DNA of 64,000 nt, taken from NCBI GenBank assembly GCA_025266875.1, contig JALLLT010000019.1, forward strand, positions 434,001-498,000, given 5' to 3'. Below, in pieces: positions 24,596 through 36,132 of this stretch. Each line of letters begins with the position of its first letter. Positions within the stretch are counted from its first letter, which is position 1. Source of the stretch: Fennellomyces sp. T-0311. Its lineage: Eukaryota > Mucoromycota > Mucoromycetes > Mucorales > Lichtheimiaceae. Below the pieces are notes generated by a model, which saw only the letters and a list, made by a program, of their open reading frames with translations, did not search any database and was not told the origin of the DNA. The translations under genes were made by a program, and so were the position numbers.

Positions 24596-25247
24596 ATGAG
24601 CGGCCATGATTCGGACTCATCGGATGAGGAATGGGTCACATCGTCCAGAACCAATACACCCACACAACGACTCCGGGTATCTGGAGCGACACTTCGGACG
24701 TTGCAAGCAGCTATACCCAAAGAACCGGATAAAGAACAAGCCTACATTTCACCCCAAGATCTCGATCAATTCTGCCAACAATCCGACAGTGTCCACTTTT
24801 GTCGTCGTCTGATTGAAACGTACAAGAATGCCGAAACGTATCTTCGCATTCGCGAGATTGAAACGTCAAAACTCACGATCGATGTCAGACTGTGCGAACA
24901 TTTACACGAATGTCCGGACCCAGGTTCTTTTATTTTGGCAAGTAAACACTCGTTTTTCTTTTTTTTGGGTCAGCGTTTATGGCGAAAGAAAATAACGTTC
25001 GCTTGTTTTTTGTGTGTAGCAATTGATCTATGAGATTGCTGTTTATTGTAAACAAAATCCAGGGCAGGGTCGAAATCTGAAGTTCCAACGTTATTTGGTT
25101 CAAGCGCTCTGCCACGCGTTTCAAATGTTTCTCGCTACCCCGCCGACAAAGTACAGAACGGCAAAGAGCATGCAAGAAAAAGATTTGATTTCCTTTGTCG
25201 ACGAACCCAATTTGATATCCTTTGATGACGACGAAGACGACGACGAC

Positions 25248-25282
<35 letters not shown>

Positions 25283-26982
25283 CGAAGACGACGAGACCAC
25301 GAGTGACGATAGCAATGATGATGATGATGATTTGGAGCATGGAATAGCCAAAATCAGCCTTGCTCAATTGCTGGATATTCCACCTGAAGCTGCAGCACGC
25401 TACACTTTGAGTCGCAATCATCAAGAAGCCTGTGTTCGACTCCTGGACACCATACCCACCCCCATCCTTGTCTATTACGCCATGGATGTGTTCAAGCTCA
25501 ACCAGCTGGTCGGACACGGTGGCGACTTGGAAGAGGACGGTATCAAGCTGTGCACTCTGCTTATGCGAGACGGGCATTTCAATGAAGCCGTTTCTTGCAT
25601 TCGGAAACTGGACTTGTTCGAAGCGTTTCCCATCGACAAGTTCGCTGCCAAAATGTTTGCCGCCAATCAAGGCAGCATATTGCCGGTGTATACCAGCGGA
25701 CATCCGGACATGCAGCGCCTTTTGCTGGAGTATATCAATATCCAATTACAGTATACCTTTGCCGGCAATCTGGGCATTGTTCCTGCAGGTAAACTCACCT
25801 TTTTGGATGGATCCACGGATTGCTTAAAAAGGAAATTCAGAATATCTGGAAAATGTCGAGGAGGATGAAAAGTCAACGCCGCCCTTGCCTCGTCTTCGTG
25901 AACGGCGGTTTCAGAAAGAACTAACGGCGTGCGCTGCCAAAGTAATGCAGGAAAGTGATCTGGATCAGTCCGAGTACTACTTTGTGTGGCTAGCGCAACG
26001 GTACGCGACGCTTCGATGGATCATCAAAGGAAGGGCGGTGCAACAATACGAAGAAAATGACATGTCGATTGCGGCGAGTTCGAACCACAACGGACTGGTC
26101 GATCTCATATGTTCTAATGAACCACCGCTGGCCAAGCTCGCAATCAAAGAGTTTGTCGACATGAACGACAATGTTGCGTCGGTGTACTTTGCGAATCGAT
26201 TTGGACAGCAACAGTTCTTTACCAAATACCATGCGCTGCCACTCCGCGACCGATCGGTGGGGATGCTCAAGGGAGAAACACTGTCGACGAGCCATGTCGG
26301 ATCACCGAGACGGTCCCCCGTCAGCAGGCCGGTGTATTACAAACTGCCCAACGGCGTGCGGCCCATCATGGTGGACAGCCACCAACGGGTGATGCAGCTC
26401 AAGGCGACGCTGACGCAGACCAAGGTGTGCGGACTGGATACCGAGTGGGTGCCCCAGTTTGCGCGCTCGACGGGTGTCAAGACGGCACTGATGCAGATCG
26501 CGTCGGATCGCGGGGTGGTGTATTTGGTGGACATTGCCACGGCGCTGCATCCAACGAATATTGCGCTGTTGCAGGATATCGATTTGGTCCTTCGCATGAT
26601 GTTTGAATCTCCCCACATCGTCAAGCTGGCGTACGATTTTCACGGCGATTTTGCCCTGTTGAAGGAATGCATGCCCACAGCTTCGGACTGGCACACAGTC
26701 CAATTGCTCGACTTTAAATCCCTACGCACGCATACCAATGAGCCTATCCCCGGCGGCCTGGCAGGTGTTGTGTCTACCTTTTTGGGCGTGACAATGAACA
26801 AGAAACAGCAGCTGAGTAACTGGGAACAGCGTCCGCTGACCATGGATCAGGCCAATTACGCGGCAAGCGACGCATACTGCTTGATTGAAATCCATACCAC
26901 CCTCGTCTCCACCCGACACCCGTTTATTAAGCCATCCACTCCCTCTCCACCGCGCTCCGATCCCGACCTCGTTCAGTTTTGA
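24596..26982 (+). CDS. DEDD-type 3'-5' exonuclease (EXD3/mut-7-like)
   Basis: RNase D-like nuclease. The N-terminal ~450 residues are mostly helical, with a poly-Asp run encoded by GAT/GAC repeats (25222-25340). The C-terminal domain carries the catalytic motifs: GLDTEWVPQF (Exo I, D-x-E), LAYDFHGDFALLKE (Exo II) and NYAASDAYCLIEIH (Exo III, Y-x3-D, so DEDDy). Overall order resembles the animal mut-7/EXD3 proteins, which process small RNAs or mRNAs. Introns: 24938-25019, which needs a GC-AG donor (TTTTG/GCAAGT) to keep phase 0, and 25789-25840 (GT-AG). A nearby GT (GTAAAC) would force a frame change. The ATG at 24596 is the first in frame before MSGHDSDSSDEEW. It ends just before the convergent histone deacetylase gene. 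Confidence 0.85.
25222..25340 (+). repeat. GAT/GAC trinucleotide repeat encoding poly-Asp
   Basis: In-frame GAY repeat inside the exonuclease gene, giving a run of about 17 Asp with a few Glu, then a second shorter run. It probably varies in length between strains. Confidence 0.9.
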
Positions 26983-27087
26983 TTTTTTTTTTTATATATA
27001 TGACGTTATATACCACCATAAAAGTAAAAAAAAGAAATATAAAAGTTTCATGTACACAGGGAAAGGAGGAAGGGAGGGATATATAAT

Positions 27088-28678
27088 TTACATTAGGTCA
27101 TCATCTTTTTGCCACACAGAATCAACAGCTTCACCGTCATTGTCGTCGTCTCCTTCGTACCACTCAGCCTCAGCCATCACTTCTCGACGACGCCGCTGCT
27201 CCTTGCCAATTTCCGAATCATCTTCGGCATCGCGCAACTCGGCGTCACCGTCCAAGAACCCCTGGATATCCGGTGGGATTTCTTGCATTTGAATGCTCGG
27301 CGCCGCATCCAGATAGCGCAACTGCTCCATGACGCGTTCGCGGACTTTGAGCAGATACTGGCGATCATTCTGATTCTCCACGCGACCCGACAAGTGGGGA
27401 TGGAGTTGGTAATCGGGTTTGAAGAAATCAATGTATTCGTTGGGCGGCAAGTCGTTGGAAAGTTCAGTGTCCACCAGGATCGACGTCTCGTATGTCCAGC
27501 ATCGTGCGACGTTTCGTACGGTGTACCCACCTCCGCCCACCACCAACAGCGGGATCTTGAACTCTTTGATGATCTGCACGCATTTGCCGTGGGCCTCGAT
27601 ACTCAGATTGAAGCATCCCAAGCGATCGCAGCCCAGGGAATCAGCGCCGCATTGGAGCACGATGGCGGAGGGTTGGAACGTGCCAATGACGGCATCGATG
27701 GTTTCCTTGAAGAGCCAGACGTAGGACACGTCATCGATGCCGTCGCGGAGGGGGACATTGACGGAATAGTACTTGCCCAGGGACGAGCCGATTTCGTCAA
27801 TGTGACCTGTACCTGGAAAGAAATCGCCGTTGTATTTGTGGAAACTGACGGTCATGACGCGATCTGTGGAATAAAATGCTTCTTGGACGCCATCGCCGTG
27901 ATGAATATCGATATCGACGTAAAGGACGCGAGGGAAATAGCGTAACAGTTCAAGAATGCCGAGCACAATGTCATTGACGTAGCAGAATCCGCTCGCTTCG
28001 CACTTTTTGGCATGGTGAAGACCGCCGGACCAGTTGATACAGATATCCGCTCCTCCTGCAATCAACTTACGTGATGCTTCGATGGTTGCGCCGGCGTATC
28101 GCTGACAAAAGTCGTAAATGCCCGAAAATATCGGACAGTCGTCGCCCACGTTGAATTTGGTAAACACGCTCTCGAATTCTTCGGCATTGTCTGGTGTCAC
28201 TCTGTTTGCAAAATCCCCGTTTCAGCCAACTTTCTTTTTAAGCTCTACAGTTGCAAAAAAAAGGTGAAGACCTATCTACCTTTTTAAAAAATCAACGTAA
28301 TCATCCGCATGGAATTCCAAAATCTCGGAATCCGTCGCTCGTCTAGGTTGAAAGATTTCCATTTTCTGATGCAGCCCATACTTGAGCACAAGATGATTCG
28401 TCAGTGTCAATCGATGCGGTTTCATTGGATGTCGTTCCTAGTTTGCACCCATTGTAAGTTTGCGAATAGATGGATCAGGAACTCTCTCTATTTTTTTTAG
28501 CGCTTACGCCATAGTGATAATTGCCAACTCCTTCATCGTGGAAATAGGCAACGCGAGTTTTGTCGTGTGAAGCTAATCGCATCGATCGAGGTGACATGTA
28601 TTTGGCTTTTTGTGTCGAGCCTTGATCCTCGGTAAAGGTGGCAACCACACTTTCGTCATTGTATGATCGACGAGGCAT
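27088..28678 (-). CDS. Class I histone deacetylase (HOS2/HDAC3-like)
   Basis: Zinc-dependent deacetylase of the RPD3 class. Exon 1 starts at 28678 ([15 protein letters not shown]) and ends [18 protein letters not shown]...CTAG intron leads to [16 protein letters not shown], and a second intron joins at VDFLK/RVTPDN. Catalytic landmarks: GGLHHAKK (tandem His), [14 protein letters not shown] (zinc and charge-relay residues), [27 protein letters not shown] and [18 protein letters not shown]. The acidic C-terminal tail ([11 protein letters not shown]) is usual. HERHPMKP plus NVGDDCPIF place it nearer HOS2/HDAC3 than RPD3. Everything needed for activity is present. It is tail-to-tail with the exonuclease gene, about 100 nt apart. 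Confidence 0.95.
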
Positions 28679-29379
28679 TAAAGAAAAAAAAAGTTAAAGA
28701 GCTGAGGAAATTCGATTTCCTTGGATTTAAATTTAACAAAGTTTAAAAAAAGCTCGACCAATGACCTATATTTTCTGGCTTTCTTGAAACAATACACCTT
28801 GGCAACACGCGTTTGTTGTGGATCGCTGAATGTTTCCAGCACCGTATATACATCAGTTGATTTCCGCGCCGTGAAAACGGTACCTGGAGACCTTAATCCA
28901 TCCCAATCGCCCGGTGTAGCACCTTAAACATGCATAAAGCCAGCTATACCCCCTTTTTTACTATCGACCATAAAGTCGAATCCACAATACAATGCCTTCA
29001 AAAAGTAATATCGCTACCTACTTTTTTTTAAAAGGTGGTGCTATTCATGTGACTCTATCACTTTACGTCCTTAGCAATTCTTACACACTCTCGGTAACAT
29101 ACCAGTATACTTCACTGGATCTAATGACAAGTACCTGCCTAACTGCTAACAGTTACCAAAGTGCCTTTTATCACTTTTTTTTGTCTTCCTACTTTACTGC
29201 TCATCTTTTCCACTGCCCACACTTATAAGCATAATAATACAACACCTGGTATATTATTTTTTCGGTTGATTACTCATCTCAACATGACTCTCAGATATTA
29301 GGTAAATACCTGGCATATCCCTCGTAATTACTAGGTCATACTTTGAGACATCTTCTCGTGATTTTTGTCATTATAGCTT
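28679..29379. other. AT-rich stretch upstream of the histone deacetylase
   Basis: Probably holds the deacetylase promoter. No ORF with recognisable content. Confidence 0.45.
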
Positions 29380-30300
29380 CCTGTTTTACGAGCCGCTCAC
29401 GCTGAACATGACGCTTTACCACTGACTAAAAGCTCTCAATGGGATTATGTTCAGCAGAATATCACTAAAGATAAGTGCATTGATATACTCTCTACGTGAT
29501 ATACTTTGCCGTCCCTTTGTTCATATGTATAGATGCATTATCCGCGACAACTTAATGGTTTTTCTACTTTCTTACTTGTCCATCTCATTCATTGTAGCTT
29601 TCAAGAAACTAAAATAATGGCCCATTGTAGAAGATGTGCGCTTATGTAATATTCACTATTATCCCTTAATCTCTTCATCGCCCCTGGTGTTCTCAGGCAA
29701 CATTCACCAGTCCACAAGAAGAAATGACACAAAATAGGGTCATTGTTCTCGGCGTAGTAACAATAGCTTGAGTGTCTCCTTTAGACCAGCCTTTTGAGCG
29801 CCTCATACTGATATGAAAGGCAGCCTCATCAAAGAAATACACACTTTGTTTCAGGCCCATGTCAATTTTGAAAGTCTGCTTGCTTCAGAGAAGGACTGCA
29901 CTTCGTAGCTATTAAGTGGTAAACAGCTTTAGGAGAAACTTGAAAGGTAACGAACCTTTTTTTTTGTAAATGCTCAACTACTTGAACTGTACGATGTGCA
30001 GTTTTATCAGTAAACGCTTCAATGACTTGTGATATTGTTGCAGAATTGATTTTCAACCTGGTTTTTTGCGACTCCCAAAAAATAATTTGTCATATGCACC
30101 AATACTCCTTAGCCCACCTCTGAGCAGTACGAGTACCGATGGCTAACTGTTTGAATGTAACATATGCATTCAAGCATAGGAGTAGGTCTAATACCTTCCA
30201 CATTAAAACGTATAACTTTTCAGCTATGTATCCAAGTGTTTCTCTATCTTTCACTTGAAGAACCTCTCTATCTCTTTAACAGTATACTGAATATAGTCAC
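29380..30300 (-). mobile_element. Decayed Tc1/mariner-like (DDE) transposase
   Basis: Translating the minus strand in broken frames recovers a transposase in the right order. From the upstream side: a helix-turn-helix remnant (ARTAQRWAKEYW at about 30115), FQVSPKAVYHLI (about 29930), FFDEAAFHISMRRSKGWSKG (first catalytic Asp, about 29830), MGHYFSFLKATMNEM (about 29600), VVADNASIHMNKGTAKYIT (second catalytic Asp, about 29540) and AEHNPIESF (catalytic Glu, about 29440). Stops and frame changes fall throughout, including a stop in place of the Trp after IESF. Terminal inverted repeats and TA target duplications could not be identified by eye. The copy is inactive. Confidence 0.8.
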
Positions 30301-31705
30301 GTTTTTCAATTACTTTCCTCATACAGATGTCTTTATCCCTTAGCGTATCTATCTGCATTCGACGACGACGATGAAGGGTTCGTCGCTGAGAAAACTATGT
30401 CGCTAAGTGTGGACGATTTTTCCAGGGAAATGGCATACGAGACAAATCCTTCAACGGCAAAATGCTCTTTGTTCACAAGATAATACACGAACTCAGGATT
30501 ACCGGCCTCATCAACAATATTCCCGAGCCTATCATCGTAAAAAAATGTAAAATTACATGACAGATTAATCGTAATGTACAGCGAACTTCTGCTTTTTCTT
30601 CCTCGGTTTTTGGCGTTCCATCCGCCTAGGAAAAAAAAAACTCGGGGGAGACTGTAGTGAAAGCAACTTTGTAACCCTACCCATAAGTTCTTTATTGCTT
30701 CTTGTTCAATTTTTTTTCAATTCAACGCTGTACATATCTTTTCTTCTGTATTCCCTCTTTTCCCTGCTGCCGGACAGGTTTTCTCATTTCTAATTCTTTA
30801 AGCAGAACAGACGAGAGCCGAAAGCTGAGATCAGTGAGCGTTCAATAAAAGCATCAGTAAGTAGAAACCCTACTTGAACCTATAGTGAAAGAAAAGATGA
30901 TACCAAAACTATCATGACAACTCTATATATAAATTATTTTAGTGCCAAGTACCAGGAGTTTGCTGGTGTTGCTATGACGTTTCTAGTTTTCGAGAAACCT
31001 GGATAATAGCTACGACTAACTCCTGATTAAGTTTAGATAAATATTATACCCAGACGCTGTTTAATATCTAGGAACAATCCAAAGTCTATATCCTCTACAA
31101 AATACATGTATGAGAAAGTGTATAGATGAAAAAGTATCTACGAGAAGATATGTCAATCACCTATAAAGCCTAGTCCGCCCCTTCACAGCGTTTCTTTTTA
31201 TCTTGAAAATATTTAGTTCTTGTTGTCTATGTAATCGGCTAGGAACTTTTCTGATAAAGTTCTCAGCGTTCTTGCCCTACCTCATTGAGAATCGACTACT
31301 TTTAATTTCCTTTTTGACTCTTACTGTGGTTTGGCAATGTCCGAATAAAGGCCAACTTTTGAAGATCTCCCGAGATCCACTAAAACTAACCTTTTGTAAA
31401 TTACTAGAATTTTGATACAGAATGCGCCTAAGACAGCTCGTTATAGTCTATTTTTGTTTGTGTCTAAACCATACAAGAACTGACATACCAGCGTTGATTG
31501 CTAAGCAGATGAAGTGATCTGATCACATGACTACGGTACTCTCAAATAAAAAAAATTAGCAACATTATGGTTCGCTGCATTACTTTTTGGAAACATTGTA
31601 TAGCACAGGGACAGATGTGTCACAAAATTTCGTGAAACAATGTTCTTTAAACGTACTTACATGTTCACTAAAATCGCTTCTCTTTCTTTCTCTCCCACAT
31701 TACAA
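30301..31705. other. AT-rich region without supported genes
   Basis: Short ORFs only. The last ~70 nt before 31706 are pyrimidine-rich and probably form the leader of the hydratase gene. Confidence 0.4.
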
Positions 31706-32677
31706 ATGTCCTTTCCCGTCGCTTTGCCATCGAGTGAAAAGCACTTTATGACCCTTCACCACGAGGGTCCACTCTATATCCTGCATTTGCACAACAATGA
31801 GAACCGATTCACGACCGAAGTCTGCAACGCCATCCTCCACGCCTTGCAGATTATCGAAGACACATTTATCGCGTCTGAGGATCCCGTGGATATGGCACTA
31901 ATCACCGTTGGCGAAGGAAAATTCTATAGCAATGGATTGGACTTGCTGCATGCCAGTACTACCTACTCGTTTATCGATACATATGTATTGCTGTTAAAGC
32001 GATTGTTAACGTTTTGCGTTCCAACTGTTGCCGCATTAAATGGGTAAAAGGAATTTTAAAAGGAGAGAAAAAAAAGCCGTGAGAAACTGATGAGTGTACC
32101 AGACATGCGTTTGCCGGTGGATGTTTGTTCGCATTGGCCCATGGTAAATATCTCAATACAAGAAACGCCGGTGCGTGTACTGATTATTGAAGTATAGACT
32201 ATCGCGTGATGAGAACAGATCGAGGATTTCTTTGCATGGTACAGTTTTTTTTTCATTTTTTATTAATGGCTATTAAAAAAGATGGGTTAATGTTAACGCA
32301 ATGTGTAGAATGAGGTTGACTTGCCGGCTCCATTGGCGCCCGGTTTCACTGGCCTATGTCGTTACAAAATGACCCCGCAGACGTTCCGCGATACCATCCT
32401 GCAAGCCCGTAGATACACTGCGCAAGAGGCGCTCGAAAACCAACTTGTCGATGTAATCTGTCCTCAGAACCAAGTGTTGGACAAGGCTAAAGAACTTGCA
32501 CTGAAATGGGCCCCCAAGGCTAAATCTGGCATTGTGTACAAACAGTTGAAGGAAGAGGTGCGTTAGTAGCGTTTTGATTACGATTCAAATAACTAATATT
32601 AATAATTTTAGATGTATACTGATGTTATCCGCCTGTTGAGCATTCCCCTTAGCCGACGCGCAAAGTTCAAATTGTAG
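31706..32677 (+). CDS. Enoyl-CoA hydratase/isomerase family protein
   Basis: Crotonase-fold enzyme, probably an enoyl-CoA delta isomerase acting in fatty acid beta-oxidation. Exon 1 begins MSFPVALPSSEKHFMTLHH and contains the oxyanion-hole segment GEGKFYSNGLDLLH. Three short introns (from about 32045, 32142 and 32240) lead through GHAFAGGCLFALAHDYRVM, then NEVDLPAPLAPGFTGL, and a last intron precedes MYTDVIRLLSIPL. The pattern of ALNGHAFAGG and NEV-x-L is typical of PECI-like isomerases. The C-terminus is AKFKL, which is not a canonical peroxisomal SKL signal, so location is open. I chose the ATG at 31706. An in-frame ATG at 31640 would add 22 residues that could be a leader, but that stretch looks like a pyrimidine-rich 5' UTR. 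Confidence 0.85.
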
Positions 32678-33242
32678 ATTAAAAGTGACTTTTTGGTTAC
32701 AACGGCTAATGCTAATGTTGGGTGATGTTAACATTAAACCAGTTGCACTTCATTGAAAAGTACGATATGCAACTAAAGTACATGTATAAATAGGTTACCA
32801 GTTAAATGCAATTGTATGATTACGGAAACTCCTACACTTACATGTTGAGGAATGAACATGACTCACTAATAATTTTCTGATCGTATTTTAATAATCGATT
32901 TCTTATTGCCTATAACCGTATGCGCTGGAGAACTACATATAGAACACCGCACGACGAACGCGCATAATAAGCTTGATGTGACCAGAGTACGCACTATAGC
33001 TGTATGAGTGCTAGGCTCATATGAGGAATCTGCAGCCAACTCGATTGAATAATGATATTATACAACGTAGATAAAAACAGTGTCGCCATCGTAAGTACAT
33101 ACGGTGGAACCCCGTTTTTTGCACACAATTCTCGTCAAAACCGCTCAGGATCCCAGTCAAATCGACCCCGTTATTTGCACCCCCACCCCCCGCTTTTTGC
33201 ACAAGATTTTTAAAGGAAAAGACAGATATGTTTTACAACACA
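32678..33242. other. AT-rich intergenic stretch
   Basis: Between convergent 3' ends. A C/G-richer patch near 33150-33210 contains runs such as CACCCCCACCCCCC. No gene is seen. Confidence 0.4.
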
Positions 33243-35171
33243 TTACTTAATATCAAAGGTTTGTTTGGGTTGGACCATCGAGGCAAGTATAAGGTGCTTA
33301 TGAAAAATACACACACCAATCGATTTATAGCAGTCCTTCTCTTTCTTGATAACAGGATATATAAAGTACAGGTAGTATTCCCGAAAGCACGGCTCAAAAA
33401 GGATGATGCATTCGGAGCACTCTTCGGTGAGCGATAAAAATCCACCGCAGTATGTCGGCCTTGACAATGTATTGGTAGCAGTTTTACTTTCTTCTTCTGT
33501 TATCAACGGAAATATATGGGTCACCTTTAATCCAAACGGTAGGGTCACTTTGTTGTAACTTGGATGAGGTTTACTTGTTGTAGTAACAAATGTCAGATAC
33601 GCAATGTCCTTGTATAAAGTGTAAGTGTAACCCATCCAAAGGCCGTTCAGTGGCAAGCCATCATCTGAAAAACGATATTGATATTCATCCCTGGTCTCGT
33701 AGCATTCGACAAAATTGCTGTCATGAACAGGCTCCAAGCAATCCCATCTGGTGTCATATTTTTCAGGATTGCGAAAATCATCAGGCATTTTTACTTCACT
33801 GACAGCTTCCAAACGTGCCGTAGCGAATGTGGACGTTATGCGCATACAATTTCCAGAGATTGTGTAATCGGCCGTCACGATGACCGGTTCATCTCCAAGC
33901 ATAAACTCTGTTATATGAGCACCATTTGCACCAGTCCATGATGGTAAAAAGCTTGCTTCTTTTTGCCGGATTGCCAAAAGTTCGTCTTTTAGGTTTGGAT
34001 GAATAGGGGCGCCAAACAGCAGTATGGATATATCTTTCCGTGCCAGGTCATGATAGAATTGAAACATCAGATTGGGTAGCGGCTGATCATATCCGAAGGT
34101 GACGCCATCCATGAGCGCCGGAAAGATATTGGCCAACGCAAATATTCGATCGTGCGCCTTTCTACTCGTACGACTTCTTGCGTACCAAAGAACAGTGCAC
34201 GCCATCCACTTTCTCTCATTACTGTATTTTCTACTACGGAGCGGTGGATACCCATAAACAAGAGCTGTTTCCCAAATATGATCGATATCTGCCCAGATAT
34301 GTACGTTACGACCAAGGAAAAGAATGTGTTCGGAAACGTATGCTTCTTGCAGCGTCCACATCCGCCTGCACCATTCGGAATTCGGTATCTCCTCGATGCA
34401 CGCATTGTTGTTGATTATACCGTTTTCCAAAGTACACTGGAGTTCTGGAACAAGAACCACTGTGCAACGGGCATTTTTATAAACAAGATGCATCTGCTTG
34501 ATCTCTCGCAATTTTTCCTCCTGGTCATCTTGGTTGATGCACATCTGATCATACCAAATATACTTGATGCCAAAATCCTTGCAGATTTGCTGCACAAGAC
34601 CTTCAAATGTGACGAACTTGGTGCTAGCTGTTTCTGGATCAAAGTCGGTATCTGTCATCACTCTTGTTGAAGGACCCCAGGACGTTTCTGTCGTGTTGCC
34701 CGGGATGCGTCGGTATTCCGTGATCTGATGTTGGCCTTGGTCGATTCGCTCGTACTCTTCGCCACCTTGGTGGACCAGTTTCCCAGATTGATTCCACGAA
34801 TACGAGAGGGCCCAATAATGCCCGTCTACGGATGCTCCACGTACCACCTGCATATCGGATACACGAACAAGCCAGGTGGGTTTGAACTTGGGCACTACGT
34901 AAACGATGAGATAATTTTGTACGTACGTATTTGTGTCATTATGTTCATGCATACCGAAAAATCCGCTCTGTCTCCTAAGGCCTTCATAGACTGATTTCTT
35001 CTTTTCATGATCTTTGTAGACCTTGGCAAGTCTTGGAAGGAGGGAAAGTATCATTTTAAACCTTGAAAAGGCGCTGTAGCGGCTACGTGGGCCATTAAGA
35101 TTTGCTTTGGGACATAGTCGTCCATCCATACGTCCAGCTTCGACCTGATTTCTTACGTATTCTATATACAT
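33243..35171 (-). CDS. HET-domain-like protein, copy 2
   Basis: First of three same-strand paralogs at 33-41 kb. It begins MYIEYVRNQVEAGR, the first-exon signature. This first exon is longer than in the other copies, with a Lys-rich stretch before the intron position. A 60-nt GTATGC...GTAG segment (34954-34895) sits exactly where the others have their phase-1 intron. Because it is a multiple of three and open, it could be read through or spliced; splicing gives FFVPKFKPTWLVRV as in the paralogs. HET blocks: HYWALSYSWNQSGKLVH, YIWYDQMCINQDDQEEKL and RRMWTLQEAYVSEH. The C-terminal half contains SLTEECSECIILFEP and ends PKQTFDIK. There is no stop or frameshift, so the copy looks functional. The cellular role is unknown. 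Confidence 0.8.
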   Translation of the reverse strand: MYIEYVRNQVEAGRMDGRLCPKANLNGPRSRYSAFSRFKMILSLLPRLAKVYKDHEKKKSVYEGLRRQSGFFGMHEHNDTNTYVQNYLIVYVVPKFKPTWLVRVSDMQVVRGASVDGHYWALSYSWNQSGKLVHQGGEEYERIDQGQHQITEYRRIPGNTTETSWGPSTRVMTDTDFDPETASTKFVTFEGLVQQICKDFGIKYIWYDQMCINQDDQEEKLREIKQMHLVYKNARCTVVLVPELQCTLENGIINNNACIEEIPNSEWCRRMWTLQEAYVSEHILFLGRNVHIWADIDHIWETALVYGYPPLRSRKYSNERKWMACTVLWYARSRTSRKAHDRIFALANIFPALMDGVTFGYDQPLPNLMFQFYHDLARKDISILLFGAPIHPNLKDELLAIRQKEASFLPSWTGANGAHITEFMLGDEPVIVTADYTISGNCMRITSTFATARLEAVSEVKMPDDFRNPEKYDTRWDCLEPVHDSNFVECYETRDEYQYRFSDDGLPLNGLWMGYTYTLYKDIAYLTFVTTTSKPHPSYNKVTLPFGLKVTHIFPLITEEESKTATNTLSRPTYCGGFLSLTEECSECIILFEPCFREYYLYFIYPVIKKEKDCYKSIGVCIFHKHLILASMVQPKQTFDIK

Positions 35172-36132
35172 GACTGCAGAAAATGTAGCACCTTTAATGG
35201 ACCAGTATTAGTTTTTTATACCTTTAAGGAAAAAAGGTCAAATTTTACCTTTCGCGTATGTTTGAGTAAAGGCTTGCTTCTTTCTTTAAAAAAAGAAACA
35301 GACAGTGTTGTAAATAGCCGTTGATACGGAAACGCACGGAAAAGGAAAAGAGGGAAAGAGAGAAGCAAGAAGTGAAGCTACAGTGTACTACCTTTTGCAT
35401 GGGGTATAGCCAGCCAAGCCCAGTGCTCGGGTTTCACGCACCCGCTTGGCTAAGCCAAACCAGGAACACGAGCAGCGCCCATGTTACTTTTGCATTTCGA
35501 ACACACAACGAGGATTTGGCACATTTTTATACCACTGTTAATTCTACAGTATCGTTGGAAATATACGCAGTATCGCTCAGTATTCTTGGGAGCGTTATAA
35601 GCGGTGATGTATAGGTTGTACAACAAAAATGCCTTGTTTCTGGATCGCCAAGAGTGACTTGCAATTATGGATGCCTGTCGATAAATGATAGCTTCGTATC
35701 ACCACATACTCAATAAATACATGAGCGATATGGAGGAAGAAAGTTATCATTAGCACATAATGCGCTGGTAGAAATTAATGATGGCCTTCATAATTATTTG
35801 GTTCTCTGGAATGTTACTTGCGCATACAGTATATCACAGAGCGAAAGCTTTACAGACTGATAAAAATCGCCTTTGGGTTTCGTTGACTATCGTCTCTTTT
35901 TGGATAGTTTTCGCTTTTGATATCTGATTACTGGCGCCAAAAGTAACATCATTCACGTGTTGCAAATTTGGATTTTTCCACGGGGAAATGAAATATCATT
36001 TTCCAAGTGGCACTAGCTATCTGTGTAGCAGTTCAACGTTCGATATGTAATATTTCATGATGATCACTTTTTTTCTACATATATTATAGAAACGATTGAT
36101 AACCGGGGAATACGTAACATAATTCATGGACC
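35172..36132. other. Spacer between HET-like copies 2 and 3
   Basis: Contains the probable promoter of copy 2 next to 35171 (a purine-rich stretch at 35320-35370). The rest is AT-rich with no gene that I can support. Confidence 0.4.

Noticed and set aside
25121..25351. Poly-Ser ORF on the minus strand
   Set aside because: It is the complement of the GAT/GAC repeat in the exonuclease gene.
27109..27945. 278-aa ORF antisense to the histone deacetylase
   Set aside because: The minus strand carries all deacetylase motifs in this stretch; the plus-strand ORF is a shadow.
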